DNA of 64,000 nucleotides from Piper betle (taxonomy: Eukaryota; Streptophyta; Magnoliopsida; Piperales; Piperaceae): contig JAURVB010012868.1 in assembly GCA_033002965.1 (NCBI GenBank), positions 115,584 through 179,583 of the forward strand. Reading direction: 5' to 3'. Made by a program: the position numbers and the translations under genes. The notes below the pieces were generated by a model. It saw nothing but the letters and a program-made list of their open reading frames with translations, ran no database searches and was not told where the DNA came from. Every line of letters begins with the position of its first letter. The stretch's first letter is position 1. This document shows positions 11,195-22,731 of the stretch, one piece after another.

Positions 11195-14010
11195 TGTAGC
11201 ACCCCGTTTCGGCTCACCCATGAACCGACCCGAAAATGTCACCGGCGACCGAACCGTTCGCTAATCTACTAGATTCGGTTAAGCCGACCAAGATCTACTC
11301 TCGGCGTCTCAAGATGGAGATGCAAATGTGAAATGCATGAATGGGAACAATTGGGTTCTAACGCGGTCCTACATGCATGCTATGATGTACAAGCAAAAAC
11401 AAGACAAAACAATAAACAAAAAACCAAAAGAAAATATATACTATTTTATGAAAATACGATAACACATGACAATCTACCATGACATTAAATCATTATCTCA
11501 TTCGTTTTTACCCCAGCCGAGTCTGAACTCCAAGGCTCCCTACTCATTCATATTTATCAGTTCGTTTCATAACAAGTAATTCATTCAAGCAAACACATCA
11601 AAATTATCATTTACATAACAATAACACACCATCATTATACATACGTTACACGCGGCAGGTACATGTGTGCGCGGTTCCGTGCTGCTCCTCCGCAGTCCCG
11701 ACAACTTTCGTCGCTCGCATTCCTCACCTACATATATATAGAAAAACCGTCAGTAACGAGTGTTACCGGCCCGGAAAATAACTAATATCAATCTGGCACA
11801 GGAGAGCAAACTCTCCTGTTGAATCAAAACCATATACTTCCTCAAGAACTCTCATCAGGGCACATACGGGAGCCGTCGCCGTCGGGCCGTCGCCCTCGGG
11901 TCGACAGCATCCCCCTTTCTTTCCCATTCTCATACCTTGGCCATTTCTCTATCGCTTCTCGCATCAAATTTCATTCCTTACCGCCCTCTGCACCTTCCAT
12001 ATTACTCCTGGCCTTGAGCACAAAGGCCGAGCACTCTCAGGCTGTCGCCTTCAGTACCCTTTGAACCACAAGTCTAGACATGCGCTGCATTGCAGTACCC
12101 GTAAACCTCCATACTTTTCCGGGTTTGAGGAACTCAAAGGTGGAGTTGTCCGGATCCTTCGGGAACGAAGTGGGTTCTCCCCAGCTCCAGAGTCCGCTCT
12201 TCCGGGCACACGCCCTATCTGAAGACGTGGCCGCAAGTACCCCTCATCCCATCTCTCACCGAAAACACAAAAACTATACATATATAGGCCTGGGTTGGGA
12301 TTTATACAATAGGCCCGAAGGCATCGTGAGTTGGATCTGAAGTTCGAAAACAAACTCGAGGGATCTCATCCTCGAGGGTTATTAATTCGAAATAAAACTG
12401 TTGGCTAAATGGCCCGAGTTAAGTGGGATCCGATAAAACGCCACTTAACTCGTCCTGCACATGATAAATCAAATATACAATAGAGCAGCGTAAAACAGAG
12501 AACGACTCCTAAACGGACCTGGTAGAAGCTCCAAACGGGTCCACGCGCCTAGGCGGCGAGCTCCTACACCGTACCTACACAATCAAGCTAAAAACTAACG
12601 CCCGCATGATGAATCACACATCCTATAGCATGCACACACAATCAACACAATCACTCATCAATCAACACACATTAACCTATATCAATTCTAGCAAGTCTAC
12701 TTAGGCTAGTTTGCATTAGATCATGATCATCGCCTAGTTACCCTAATTAATTTCTTAGCCTCCATTTTTAACACCACTCAATCAAACAAATTTCATATTT
12801 TATCCTTAATCAAATCTACATTTATATATATTATTATAACACACACACAAATCCTGCCATGCAATTCTAATAATTAACATTTTTTAATAATTAAATTAAA
12901 ATAAATTATACCTCACGTCGTCGAAAATCGGCGACGGCTAGGGTTTCCGTTTCGTGGCTCGAAACTCGAATTCGGCACCTAGCAGCGTCCGAAGTCCGAT
13001 CAGATTGGACCGGGTGCGTTCGGCAGATGATCCGGCGAATTTCCCACGAACCCAATTTTCCGGCGGTTCCGGCGAGTGTCGGCGGTTTTCCGGCGATGAT
13101 TCGGGACGGGGCAATCAGGGGGTCTATCGGCACCAGCTCGACGAGCTTGGTCCAATGGTGGTGTCAAACAGAGCAGCCGGGGCGGCGATGGCCGTTGGCG
13201 GCGGCATTGAAAATGGGCGGTGGCGGCGGTGTGCTCCGATCGGGGCTGCGGCCGGCCTCGACGGCGCTCGGGATGGTGGGGGAAATGTTGGCGACGGCGA
13301 GAGGGTGGTCGTCGGGGTTACAGCGGCGGCGGAGCAGCCCGGACGGCGGCGAATCGCCGAGGGAGCGTGTCGCGGCTCGTGGGGCGATTCCGGCGTCGTG
13401 GCGGCGGCGGTGGCCGGGCTGGGTCGTGGCGACACGGCGACTGCACGGCGGGGCCGGGCGGCGTTGATCGGCGGCTGTACGACGTCGGCGGTGGCGACGA
13501 GCCCGAGGGGCGGCGAGGGTTTGGGTGAAGAAGGGTCGGGAGGGAGAAAAATACCCTCAATGGCAGTTTCGTAAATAAGTATTGACTCGATTCCTACTCG
13601 AGTCAAAATAATATCTAGTTCGTAATAAATTCTAAAACAAATCTAGAAAAATATGGAAAAATTCCATAAAATAAAACAAACACAACAACATCCAAATGGC
13701 ATGCTCTATAACTAATAACCCACCCGAATATAATCTAACGTGTCCTAATGCGTTTATTGGGCCTAAAACTATTCTGCGATAAAATAAAAATAATAATCAA
13801 TACTGTATACCTCCATATACTTGATAACCCATTTTTCATCATCTTTTAGACGTTATCATCGTACACTTAAGCATACATGACCCTCATCGCTAATAACTCA
13901 CGGCTGGCCTCAACTCAACTCGTGGTCCATAAAGTTGACTCGACTCGAACCGACGGGTGAACCGACTGGTTCACTCCCGTAAAACTCTGACTCGAGTCAC
14001 GGGTTTTACA
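11195..14010 (-). mobile_element. Solo LTR, family 1 (TSD CAATC)
   Basis: On the minus strand this LTR begins TGTAAAACCCGTGACTCGAG (complement of 13991-14010) and ends CGGGGTGCTACA (complement of 11195-11206). A perfect 5-bp target duplication CAATC flanks it (11190-11194 and 14011-14015). At 2816 bp it matches the other family 1 LTRs at 39282-42306 and 49715-52754. It shares their promoter-proximal hairpin (12415-12452), CTCGAG palindrome pair (about 12355-12380), transcript-leader block (about 11990-12265) and GC-rich block (about 12930-13550). The long open frames in the GC-rich block have no domain similarity and are treated as non-coding. Confidence 0.9.
12415..12452 (-). promoter_or_regulatory. 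Conserved LTR hairpin
   Basis: A perfect 12-bp inverted repeat, CGAGTTAAGTGG paired with CCACTTAACTCG, encloses a 14-nt loop that reads CGTTTTATCGGATC on the LTR sense strand. The same loop is present in the other long LTRs of the window. Confidence 0.75.
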
Positions 14011-14059
14011 CAATCGGTTTAGGGTAAAAATCATAAGTTTTTGGGTTTTGAGATAACCC

Positions 14060-14290
14060 AACCCATACCTCTTTAGCTAACCCAACTCATACCTCTTTAG
14101 CTAACGCAACTCATACATCTATAGGTATGATATTCATACCTCTATAGGTATGGCACTCATACCTCTATAGGAATGACACTCATACCTTTATAGGTATGAC
14201 ACTCATACCTCTATGACATCACCAACCCAACCCATACCTTTATAGGTATGACACTCATACCTCTATAGGTATGGCACTTATATCTATAAC
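14060..14290. repeat. Minisatellite of about 23-bp palindromic units
   Basis: About eight imperfect units of the form ACTCATACCTCTATAGGTATG lie near the 5' end of LTR 2a, just after the nested solo LTR. Each later unit carries the palindrome CATACC-TCTATA-GGTATG. Two units at the left end have CTTTAGCTAACC instead of the second half. Confidence 0.85.
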
Positions 14291-14600
14291 ATCACCAAAC
14301 CAACCACCATCTTTCTATAAAATCCACCCCTTCCTTCACCTTTTCACCATTTTTCCTTCCCTCCTCACCTCCAACCACTTTCTTCTACACTCTTTGGCCT
14401 TCTTCTTCCTCCTTCGAGGTCCAAGCAACCCCCTCCACATTCCTAGAATCCTTGGGTGGTAGGCTTTGAGGTTTGATGCCTCAAAAGACCTCCCCTTGGT
14501 CTTCACACGTTAACGTCAGGTTTGAGCAGTTACTATTTCTCATTGTTTGATGTGTATTGCTTGTATTATTCGATGAATTTATTTTTAGAGTATTTTTAAC

Positions 14601-14626
14601 ATATATATATATATATATATATATAT
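14601..14626. repeat. (AT)n microsatellite
   Basis: Thirteen AT dinucleotides in LTR 2a. Confidence 0.95.
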
Positions 14627-16142
14627 GAATAGCAGGAGAATTTTGAGTACCCATTTATTGTATTTAGCCAAGTAAATAAATAGATATAATTTTTATAATG
14701 CATGTAGGTCACTGATGTGCACCATTTTAGTATAAAAATCATATCTTGCCATTCTGATGTTCCCTTTACACAATTCTTTTTTTTTGCACTTACAACATGT
14801 AGATCTACAACTTTTATGTTGGTGTTTTACCTTCCATGCCCTAGAATTGGCATGTATGAGGGTAAAAAGTGATGAAAGGTGGTGACTTGGACCATTATAG
14901 TGATATAATTGCTCCTTTCTCCAATTTTTACTCTCTAACAATGTAGGATCTATTGATGCACAACATGTTGTATTTTTCATTGTAATTTTATGAGTTCTTG
15001 GTAAAAATTTAATCCTAATATAACCAGTAAATAATCATGAACATGACCCAAAATATGCCTTGTATTTCTAGTGTGTTTATGACTATGAGCATGATCTGTG
15101 ATTGTGTGGTATTCTAAGCCATGATTTTTAAACTAATAAAATCTTTTAAAATTATATGATTCTATACTAATTGTCTAATTGAAATTTGTAAATTTGGGGA
15201 ATGGTTAAAAAACATCTAGGTATGTTTTATAGATGTTTACTGGGATAGTGTGAAGATGCTAGGTGAAAACCTTAGTTTTTCAATCCAGTTGTAAATTACC
15301 TTAAAATAGGTTAATGCTGTTGGATTTTAGTAAAACTTGATCCACACCTTACACTATGTCTCAGTAGCACTGTGACCAATTTTGGGACCATTTGGGTAGG
15401 TTCCCAATTTTATTTGTAAATTTTAAATTTGTTAGGGTCAAGATAACTCCACAAATAGCCCATCCAGTAACCCAAATTGTAAAATCCACTTAGGCCTATT
15501 TACAAATTAAATTTGGCCTAGCTCTTACAGGGCTCAAGCTCAGTGTGTTAGCTAGCTAGGTCCACTGACCCAAGCCTATTTGGAGTTCCCTAGCCCATGA
15601 ACCAATAGTTACAATATTGGTATGCAACACAGGAATATCGTTCTAGCCCTTAGGGCCAAATTTAATGGGCCTTGTTTCCCTTCATTGGCTCACGGGCCAA
15701 CCATGACAGAATTTACCTATGAACCTTAGAGTGTAAGGGGCAACCCAACCAAATTTCATCCAATTTAGACATTGTTAGGCCCATCCGAAAATTTGTCTAG
15801 TTGGCCCATTTGATTAAAAACCCTAGAATTGATTAAATCACACTAAGTGAACATGAAACCAAAATCTTAATTAAGTTACCTAATAAGGTTTAACACTTCA
15901 CTTAGGACCTAACTAAGATAATTAAGTGATATTAAGTGTTGAGCTTGTGTGGAGGCTTTGCCTCATTTTGCGTATCGATGTGACCTGATTCTTATTCGGT
16001 TCCATCTCCATTCTAGGTATCACGGGTAAGCTCACCAACTAGAATACAGAGCTCTACTCATCCAAGTCCGTAGGACTCTCCTTTGCTCAATCTCTGTTTG
16101 ACTCCCTACGTCTTGAGTTGAACCGTATTTTAGACGTAAATA

Positions 16143-16176
16143 GCATCAACGGTGTTTTATCGGATCCCTCTGATGC
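16143..16176 (+). promoter_or_regulatory. Conserved LTR hairpin, divergent stem
   Basis: GCATCA (16143-16148) pairs with TGATGC (16171-16176), extended inwards by GG/CC after two mismatches. The loop TGTTTTATCGGATC (16153-16166) is identical at 13 of 14 positions to that of the family 1 LTRs, although the stem sequence is unrelated. GGCCATTTA follows closely, as in family 1. Confidence 0.65.
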
Positions 16177-16321
16177 CAGGCCATTTAGCCGTATTTTCTA
16201 CACATGTTTAATAAAACTATGTTTGTACATATTTATCCAAAAAATATTTATATTTATCCTGTTATATGGATAATATTTATCCAATTATGTGACAGTACTC
16301 AGCCACTTACGTGGATGACTT

Positions 16322-16652
16322 CCTGCATGTTACAAGAGAAGTGGTCATACGGTTCCAAAACTGCCGGAGAAAGAATTGCCAGAGGAAGAGGTAGACATTG
16401 TTCTACAGCTGTTAGAGGAAATCTCTCAGTCAGGAGTTATCCCAATTCTATAAATGCTGGGTGTTATTGCTGAAGCAGGGGGCTCGGACGCTAAAGGAAA
16501 AGAATTTTGCCAGACAGAAGAAAAGCCGAGGGAGGAGCCCCTCACTGGAGATGCTCCAGTGACCCTCGCCAACACCCAATCGATCACTACCCCTGTCACG
16601 GCCATGAATCCTTGCCCAAGATCCAAACTTTCCACTTGCCAGAGCCGCCGGT
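16322..16652 (+). pseudogene. Coding-like fragment inside LTR 2a, function unknown
   Basis: One frame is open from about 16322 to a TGA at 16650-16652 except for a single TAA at 16451-16453. Its first part reads CYKRSGH followed by an acidic, leucine-rich helix-like stretch (LPEEEVDIVLQLLEE). The opening resembles half of a retroviral-type zinc knuckle that has lost its second cysteine. It lies in the part of LTR 2a that copy b lacks, so it could be a captured or gag-derived scrap. I do not recognise a family, and chance is possible. Confidence 0.25.
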
Positions 16653-17271
16653 GAAGGAGTCGTGTTGCTTTGAAGTGTTGCCGACGTGCTGTCCGTGAGG
16701 GAGCCAAAGAAAGGTTCTGTTGTTCGCCAATAGTTTTGCCACTGGGTCATCGCGACGAAGAAGAAAGGTGGAGCTTTGAAGCAGTATCCCTGGAATCGAG
16801 ATCATTGCCGCCTAAAAGGTAGAGTCGCTGCCAAGTGTCGTTGCTGCTACCTACAGACGCGAAGCCAAGGAGTCCTCTTGGAGTCACGTTCCTAACTTGC
16901 TGCCTTGCTATTAGAGTCTGGCTTCCTCGGCTACCACCGTGAAAAAAGAATGAAGTGTTGCTGCCGGAGTACATTGAAGCCTTGCCGGTTGATGTTTGCC
17001 CTTGCCAGGAAGTTCTGAGCTGCAAAATATCAGAGCCCACCAAAGCCCTGTCCCATTCCCGCCGACAACGAAGAACAGGATAGCATCTTTGTTTTGCAGG
17101 TTCGGCGTCCAATTTTCCGGCGACTTTCCCAGACAACCTTGACCTTATTGGATCAGTACAAGACCATCTGCTTGGAGCTCAGAGTGCCCCCGACACAACA
17201 CCCCCCAGAATTTCCGCCGGAGACTCTAGCCGTTGCCGGAATTCTGCCAGCAAGCTGCAGATTGGAAAAGT

Positions 17272-17840
17272 CAGAAAACAGAGCAGCGAAGGTCTGATTT
17301 CGCTAATTTTTTCCGACCCGTTCCGGTCGTTCCCGGCCCCGTTGTGAGGTTCAGAGTGAAGGCGGAGAAGCGATCTACAAACCCAAACTGAGATCCGCCG
17401 GAGTTCGTCGTTGAGGTCGCCAAAAAAAATAGGGAAGTGAGGAAGTTGCTGGCCGGAAAAGCAGAAAACAGAGCAGCGAAGGTCTGATTTCGCTAATTTT
17501 TTCCGACCAACACCGGTCGTTCCCAGTGTCGCCGTGAGGTGAAACATGAAGACAGAGGAGTGGTCTAGAAACCCAAAGTGAGTTTTGCCAAAGTTCGTCG
17601 CTATAGCCGCTGGGAAAAATTGGGAAGCGAGGAAGTTGCTGGCTGGAAAAGCAGAAAACAGAGTAGCGAACACCGGATTTCTTGGATTTTTCTGACCAGC
17701 GCCGGTCGTTCCCAAACCTTCCGTTGTGATCAAGTGAAGGTGGAGAAGTGATCTACAAACCCAAGCCGAGAGCTGCCAGAGTTCGTCGCTGAGGTCACTG
17801 GAAAAATCGAGAAGTGACCAGCGTAGCACAAAATTGCAGA
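17272..17840. repeat. Three tandem copies of a 190-bp GC-rich unit
   Basis: The landmark CAGAAAACAGAG(C/T)AGCGAA recurs at 17272, 17462 and 17652, exactly 190 bp apart. Each unit continues through a TTTTTCCGACC-like stretch, CCGGTCGTTCCC, GATCTACAAACCCAA and GAAGTTGCTGGC. Units 1 and 2 are closest; unit 3 is more diverged and runs into unique sequence. Confidence 0.9.
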
Positions 17841-19929
17841 AAAGTGTCTAACTTTCCGGCATCCAACCGACCGACCAGAGCCGCCGCTGACCGTCGGAGC
17901 ACCGCCAAGATCTTCACCATTCTGTGATCTACAATTCTGGGCAATCTCTACCACCTTCAGCTGCCAGAAAAGCCACCGCCGAAGCCACCAAAACCACCAT
18001 TGCACCGCCGCTGCAGCCGTGTTGTCGGACCCGTTTACTACTGACCGGATCCGCTTTTGTCGTGTCCGAGACCAAATCCTTCTCACAGTCCGCGTCCGCG
18101 AAGCCAGACCATGACCAGTTACAAAACCGAGACCCGGATTGGAGCTGGTGTACTGTACACCACCCGTAGACCGGTGCACGCAGAAAAAAGGGAAACTGAC
18201 GCACGCCACCCGGTACGCTCCAATTTTTATTTGTACTGAACCAACCCAAATTGGCCTGGTTCAGTCCATTAACACTCTGAAAATAATTTGAAGGCCTTCC
18301 CGACCTCGGATCAAGGCGAAACTTGGTATCCCATCATTTTTGGATGCTCCGGACTCAGTGGTGGGATTATTTTAAAGATTTAAAAATGAAAAAAGACAAA
18401 CCATGGCACTAGAGTCAAAGATCTCAGGCGAATTGATTTACATGCGACAAAAATTCATTGTTTTGTGTAACTTGTAAAAATCAAAGGAGAAGTAGTGGAT
18501 TGTGAGTACTAATCTCACTGTGGACTGACTTAGGGATTCAAATTGAACCCTAAGGAACCACCTAAAAAATTTCTTGCGTGTTATTTTACTGTTTGTAATA
18601 TTTTTTATTTTCATCGCACTATCTCTTTGCGCGGCAAGGGTACCTCGGTCCCACCAAACTTTCAAACCCGAATCACACACAAAAACCGATTCGAGGGGGC
18701 GGACGATCCCGCGCCTGAACAAACTATAAGGATGAAATCCCTTGTTGATTTTTGAACTGAAGCTCCATAAATATATGATATAAGCCTCTTCCCTAAACCT
18801 ATTATATAAGTATGCGCTTTTTACAGATTTCAAAAATAAGGGAGTGAGCAATATGGAGAATTGTATAGACCACACTAGTACTCCTTCAAACCCGCAGGTA
18901 GTGCGATGTATAAGGGTAATGCATAATACAACACACTTTGGAAATTTGTGGCACTAACTTAACTGTTCTTTTTGCCACTCGAGTACCGTGGTAGGTGTAA
19001 TATGAAGGATGTGAAGGCATAAGCGTTGTATGTATGATTATGAATATTAGCCGTACATGCAAGACGACATTTGTTTAAGCATGTTTGCATACCTCCCAGT
19101 GTGAGGCAATTCTGAAGTTTTGAAAGTTTTGTAGGTAATGGAATACCCATTTGCTAGCTTGCTATTTTACTGGTAGTTATTTAGACCAGTAATCAAATTT
19201 ATTTGATTACTGGTGTGATTTGCTATTATATGTAGGTGAGGTTCCTTGGCGTTGGCCAGCCTAGATGCATGGATCAGATGGCTTAGTGGCGGTGGCGACG
19301 GGGTTCCTATGTTATGTTGTTTGCTTTAAACCATGTATTTTGTGTATGACTATATGACAGGCATATGCCCTAATCATGTGAACCTTGTACAATTCAGAAG
19401 TATGCAATGATGGTTATGCTACCATGTTGTATACTTATATTATTATACTTCACTATGGAGTTATAGTACTTTAGGGCAAGGCTAACCATCGTCTGCAAGG
19501 TATATAAGCCCCAGAGTCCTGGAACATGACGAGGAGCAAAGTCAAGTACACAAAACATATTTGGTTGCAGCTGTTTGTGTGTTAGAGTAACGTGGGTGGA
19601 GGAGCTTACGGTTCACACCACTTGAAGACCCACATAAAGTCCGGTCGTAGGGGTGGTTCTACCTCTGTTACGACTAGGGGTGTTCATATAGGAATCCTTT
19701 AAGTCTAAAATTCATCTTTGTAGTATGAACTCTGCATACATTCTATGAAAATTAAGCCTGGTACCCATCTTAAGCCTCCACGGAAGGTTGAGATCCGCTT
19801 CTATAAAGTCTTTACATAATAGCCCAACGAGTAGCTTCCAAATTATAATATCACGATCTGGTTCATCCCTTTGGGTTGAATTAGGGCATTACATTTAAAA
19901 TCTATTTGGTTGCATGATTTTCGCCCTCG

Positions 19930-20760
19930 CAAATCAGTCTTCGCTCCGGGTTGAATGAGTAGATTTGATGGGACCAAAGACACCCTTCTCGCACAAAGAA
20001 ATCGTGCGAACTATAAATAAAATGTAGAGTGTGAAGAATAATAGCCAAGATTTTTTACGTGGTTCTTTAGGTTGAATCTCTAAGTCAGTCCGCAGTGGCT
20101 TGATAACCACAAATTCACTATTTTCCTTCATTTTTATACTTTACACAAAATAGTGAATTTTGCCGCCTTTAAATACATTTGCTTTGAGATCTTTAACTAT
20201 AATACCATGATTTGCCCCTTTCTTGTCTTCAAATCTTGAAAATGGTGAGTATCAAGTTTCATCGCAATAAGAAGTCGGGAAAGCCTTCAAATTATTTTTG
20301 GAGTGATAATTGACTGAAACAGACTACTTCGGGTTGGTTCCAATCAAATAAATATTGAACCAGATTGGGTGGCGTACACAAGAAAGAACTTTTCTGGGTG
20401 CGTCAGGCTACAGGTGGTGTGCGGTGCGCCAGTTCAAATTTGGGTTGCGGGCGGGTGGCGGACGTAGTCTGGTCACGATTGTAGGCAGGAGAAAGCAGTC
20501 ATAGATTCTGCAGAACAAGTGGACTCGGACCACTAAGCAGGCCCGACAGACCCTCTTAGGAAGGTGGTGTAGCGGCAACTTTGGTGGCTCCAATGATGGT
20601 GTTTCCAGCAGCTGAGGCTGGCAGAGATCGCCCTCATTAGTAGATCTAGGATCAATGAAGCTTTTCGTGGTGATCCGGTGGCCAAAGGCACCTTTGATTG
20701 GCTGAGTTGGCATCTAAATTTGGAATGGTTGGGGCCTTGACACTCTAAGCATTAAATACA
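19930..20760 (-). repeat. Inverted copy of 17840-18690
   Basis: The complement of 19930-20340 aligns with 18260-18690 over its whole length (shared AATAATTTGAAGGC, TTTCCCGAC, GACTGACTTAG, GGTCCCA and others). The alignment continues from 20340-20500 to 18100-18235. This is the facing LTR 2b, so the pair forms a large inverted repeat with a spacer of about 1.2 kb. Confidence 0.8.
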
Positions 20761-22731
20761 AAAAGTTCGAAGTGTTGGCTCATGGGCCAACTTGACAAAC
20801 TAGGCCCACTAAGGTCAAGCTAAGGTGTTGGGAACAGTGTTCCGTTGTCTGCGCACCAATTTTCTTAAGGTTTCTTTATGAGTTTGGTAACTGTAAATGG
20901 GCCTGGGTAAATTTTAGGAGTTAGACAATATTGTGGCCTTTAATCCTATAAATTTGATATCCAAATTTCAAGTATTTATGCATGAGTGGATTTGGTATTA
21001 GAAGGCATTGGCTAGAGTATTTCTGGAGTTGGTTGGACCTCTAAGGTTGTGAAAATTCTATCGGATAGTCTACCCATCCAATGGCTACCTAAGTTTGGGG
21101 TGGTCAAGTAGGGTCATACCCTCATACCCTAATGTCTGGGTGAAATGCCACGGAATTTAATTACCAAATGACTAGAGTTTGGTATTTTACAAAACAAGCT
21201 AAGGAACTAGGATTGTACCTTGCATCCTTCTACATTTGACAACACCAAATTTATTAACTACTTGGATGATACCCAAATAACCTCAAACTTACTGAGTTTT
21301 CAGTATACAGTTTTAAATAATTTGTAAATATTTTATTGCAACTTACAACTTAGACAAATAGTGGCCCAAACATCAAGGCATGTCATAACAAGCATACAGC
21401 ACAAGTATAATTCAATTTTAGGGGCATTTAGCTAGGTAATTTATTATTATTTAGCTAATATACAAACCTAGAATCATACAAACTATTGCAGCAAAAAAGT
21501 GTATGCAACAAGGTGTAAAAATTGAGGAAAATGGTGGATTAGTCACTATAACCGTGTAACTGTGTCAGTTGCCACTTTTTGTCAAGATTGGCATCCATAT
21601 ATGCTCATAAAAGATAAAGCACACAAAACATGCTAAATAAAACTTGTATTTTTGTGAGAGAGGGGCAATATGAAATAATAATCATGCAAAAATGATATCT
21701 ATAATGCTAGATATGATAGATCTAACAAAGTGGTGCTTATATCCTACATAACCGAGGTGTAAAAATCATAACTATTTATTCATACCTTCAAAAATAGTAA
21801 AAACAAGATCAAATGACTCCTAGAATATAGATATACATGAATAAAATACCACAAAAATACAAGACGCACAAGTATATAAGCATAACATACCACAAAAGTC
21901 ATGGATGAGGGGGGAAAGAGAGAGTTTTACCTCTCAAGAGGCTAAGGGGAGGTATTTTGGGGCTTCCTACCCCATAACCTTCCACTCCTAAGGGCCTGGT
22001 TAGCTTAGAGAGGGCTTAGAGAAGGCCTAGAAAGGTTATTGAAGAAGTAGGAAAAAAGGAGGAAGGTCGGAGCAAGGAGCTAAAAAACGTGAAAAGGGTG
22101 AGAATCAAACCGTATTTATAGGCAAAAATTTGGACCCAACATAAGGGCCATGGAAGAACACCTTTTCATTGGCCCTCAAGCCAGACCAGAAGAACCTTTA
22201 AGTTAGGGCACGTGGGCCAGAGGTGAACGGAATAGCATGCAACTAGTCACACATTGGGCACAAAGGCGCTCTTGGGGCACCTTTGTGCTAGCAAAAAGGG
22301 ATGGAACCTTAATTTGGGTACATGCACCTAGGATTTGTGGCAGGGCGCCTTGGGCGACTTAGTATCCAAACAAAGGTTGGGAAAACCCCTAAGACCTGGC
22401 ATGTGCACCTAGGATTTTCACCTTAGGGTTGTCAGGGATGACCTTGAGAACTGTGTTCCAAAGACATGCCAATCAAATCTAGACCAGCAAAAGACACAAT
22501 ACTGACATCTAACTAAGATTCAACAAAACCCGAAATAAAAAAAGCAAACAATTGTCATAGCTAGATGCTATTCTGTTGGGCGTGTCTAATACTAAAAGTT
22601 AAGAGTTTGGACTCACAAAATATACATGCATACACAAACACACGACAAAAAGATGTAAATTAAAGCTACAGGATTTGGGTCAAAACTGAACCAACCATTA
22701 AAACCATCAAGAAAAAAACCTAGGTTTTACA

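Larger units (their letters stand above)
10878..19893 (+). mobile_element. Solo LTR, family 2, copy a (about 6.2 kb without the nested insert)
   Basis: This begins TGTAAAACGTCGG (10878) and ends GGGCATTACA (19893). It is flanked by a perfect 5-bp target duplication TTTAA (10873-10877 and 19894-19898), as expected for an LTR-retrotransposon integration. A second solo LTR at 11195-14010 interrupts it. No reverse transcriptase or integrase sequence is found inside. It is far longer than copy b. The extra length seems to lie at about 16200-17840, between the conserved hairpin (16143-16176) and the TATA region (18801-18810), and includes a 190-bp tandem array and a short coding-like stretch. A solo LTR formed by recombination is the simplest reading. 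Confidence 0.7.
10563..22731 (-). mobile_element. Long LTR (family 2, copy b), split by a nested LTR; about 3.1 kb without the insert
   Basis: The outermost LTR of this nest reads on the minus strand. Its start is TGTAAAACCTAGG, the complement of the bases ending at 22731. Its end is GGCGTGCTACA, the complement of TGTAGCACGCC at 10563-10573, preceded by sequence resembling the ends of the other LTRs here. The two parts (10563-10877 and about 19899-22731) are separated by LTR 2a and its target duplication. The part at 19930-20760 matches 17840-18690 of LTR 2a in opposite orientation. A TATA box, TATAAAAGCC on the minus strand, lies at 10811-10820. Candidate target bases (TCGCA left, TGCAT right) do not match, so the outer ends are less certain than for the other LTRs. 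No gag or pol sequence is present. Confidence 0.6.

Noticed and set aside
12954..13606. Several long Arg/Gly/Pro/Ala-rich open frames on both strands
   Set aside because: They lie in the GC-rich block of a solo LTR. The homologous blocks at 39702-40449 and 50135-50751 do not preserve any one of these frames.
14060..14290. CRISPR-like array
   Set aside because: The units are contiguous palindromes without unique spacers, in a plant LTR.
10878..22731. A full-length retrotransposon with two LTRs
   Set aside because: The two long LTR copies face opposite directions, each has its own ends, and no gag, reverse transcriptase or integrase lies between them.
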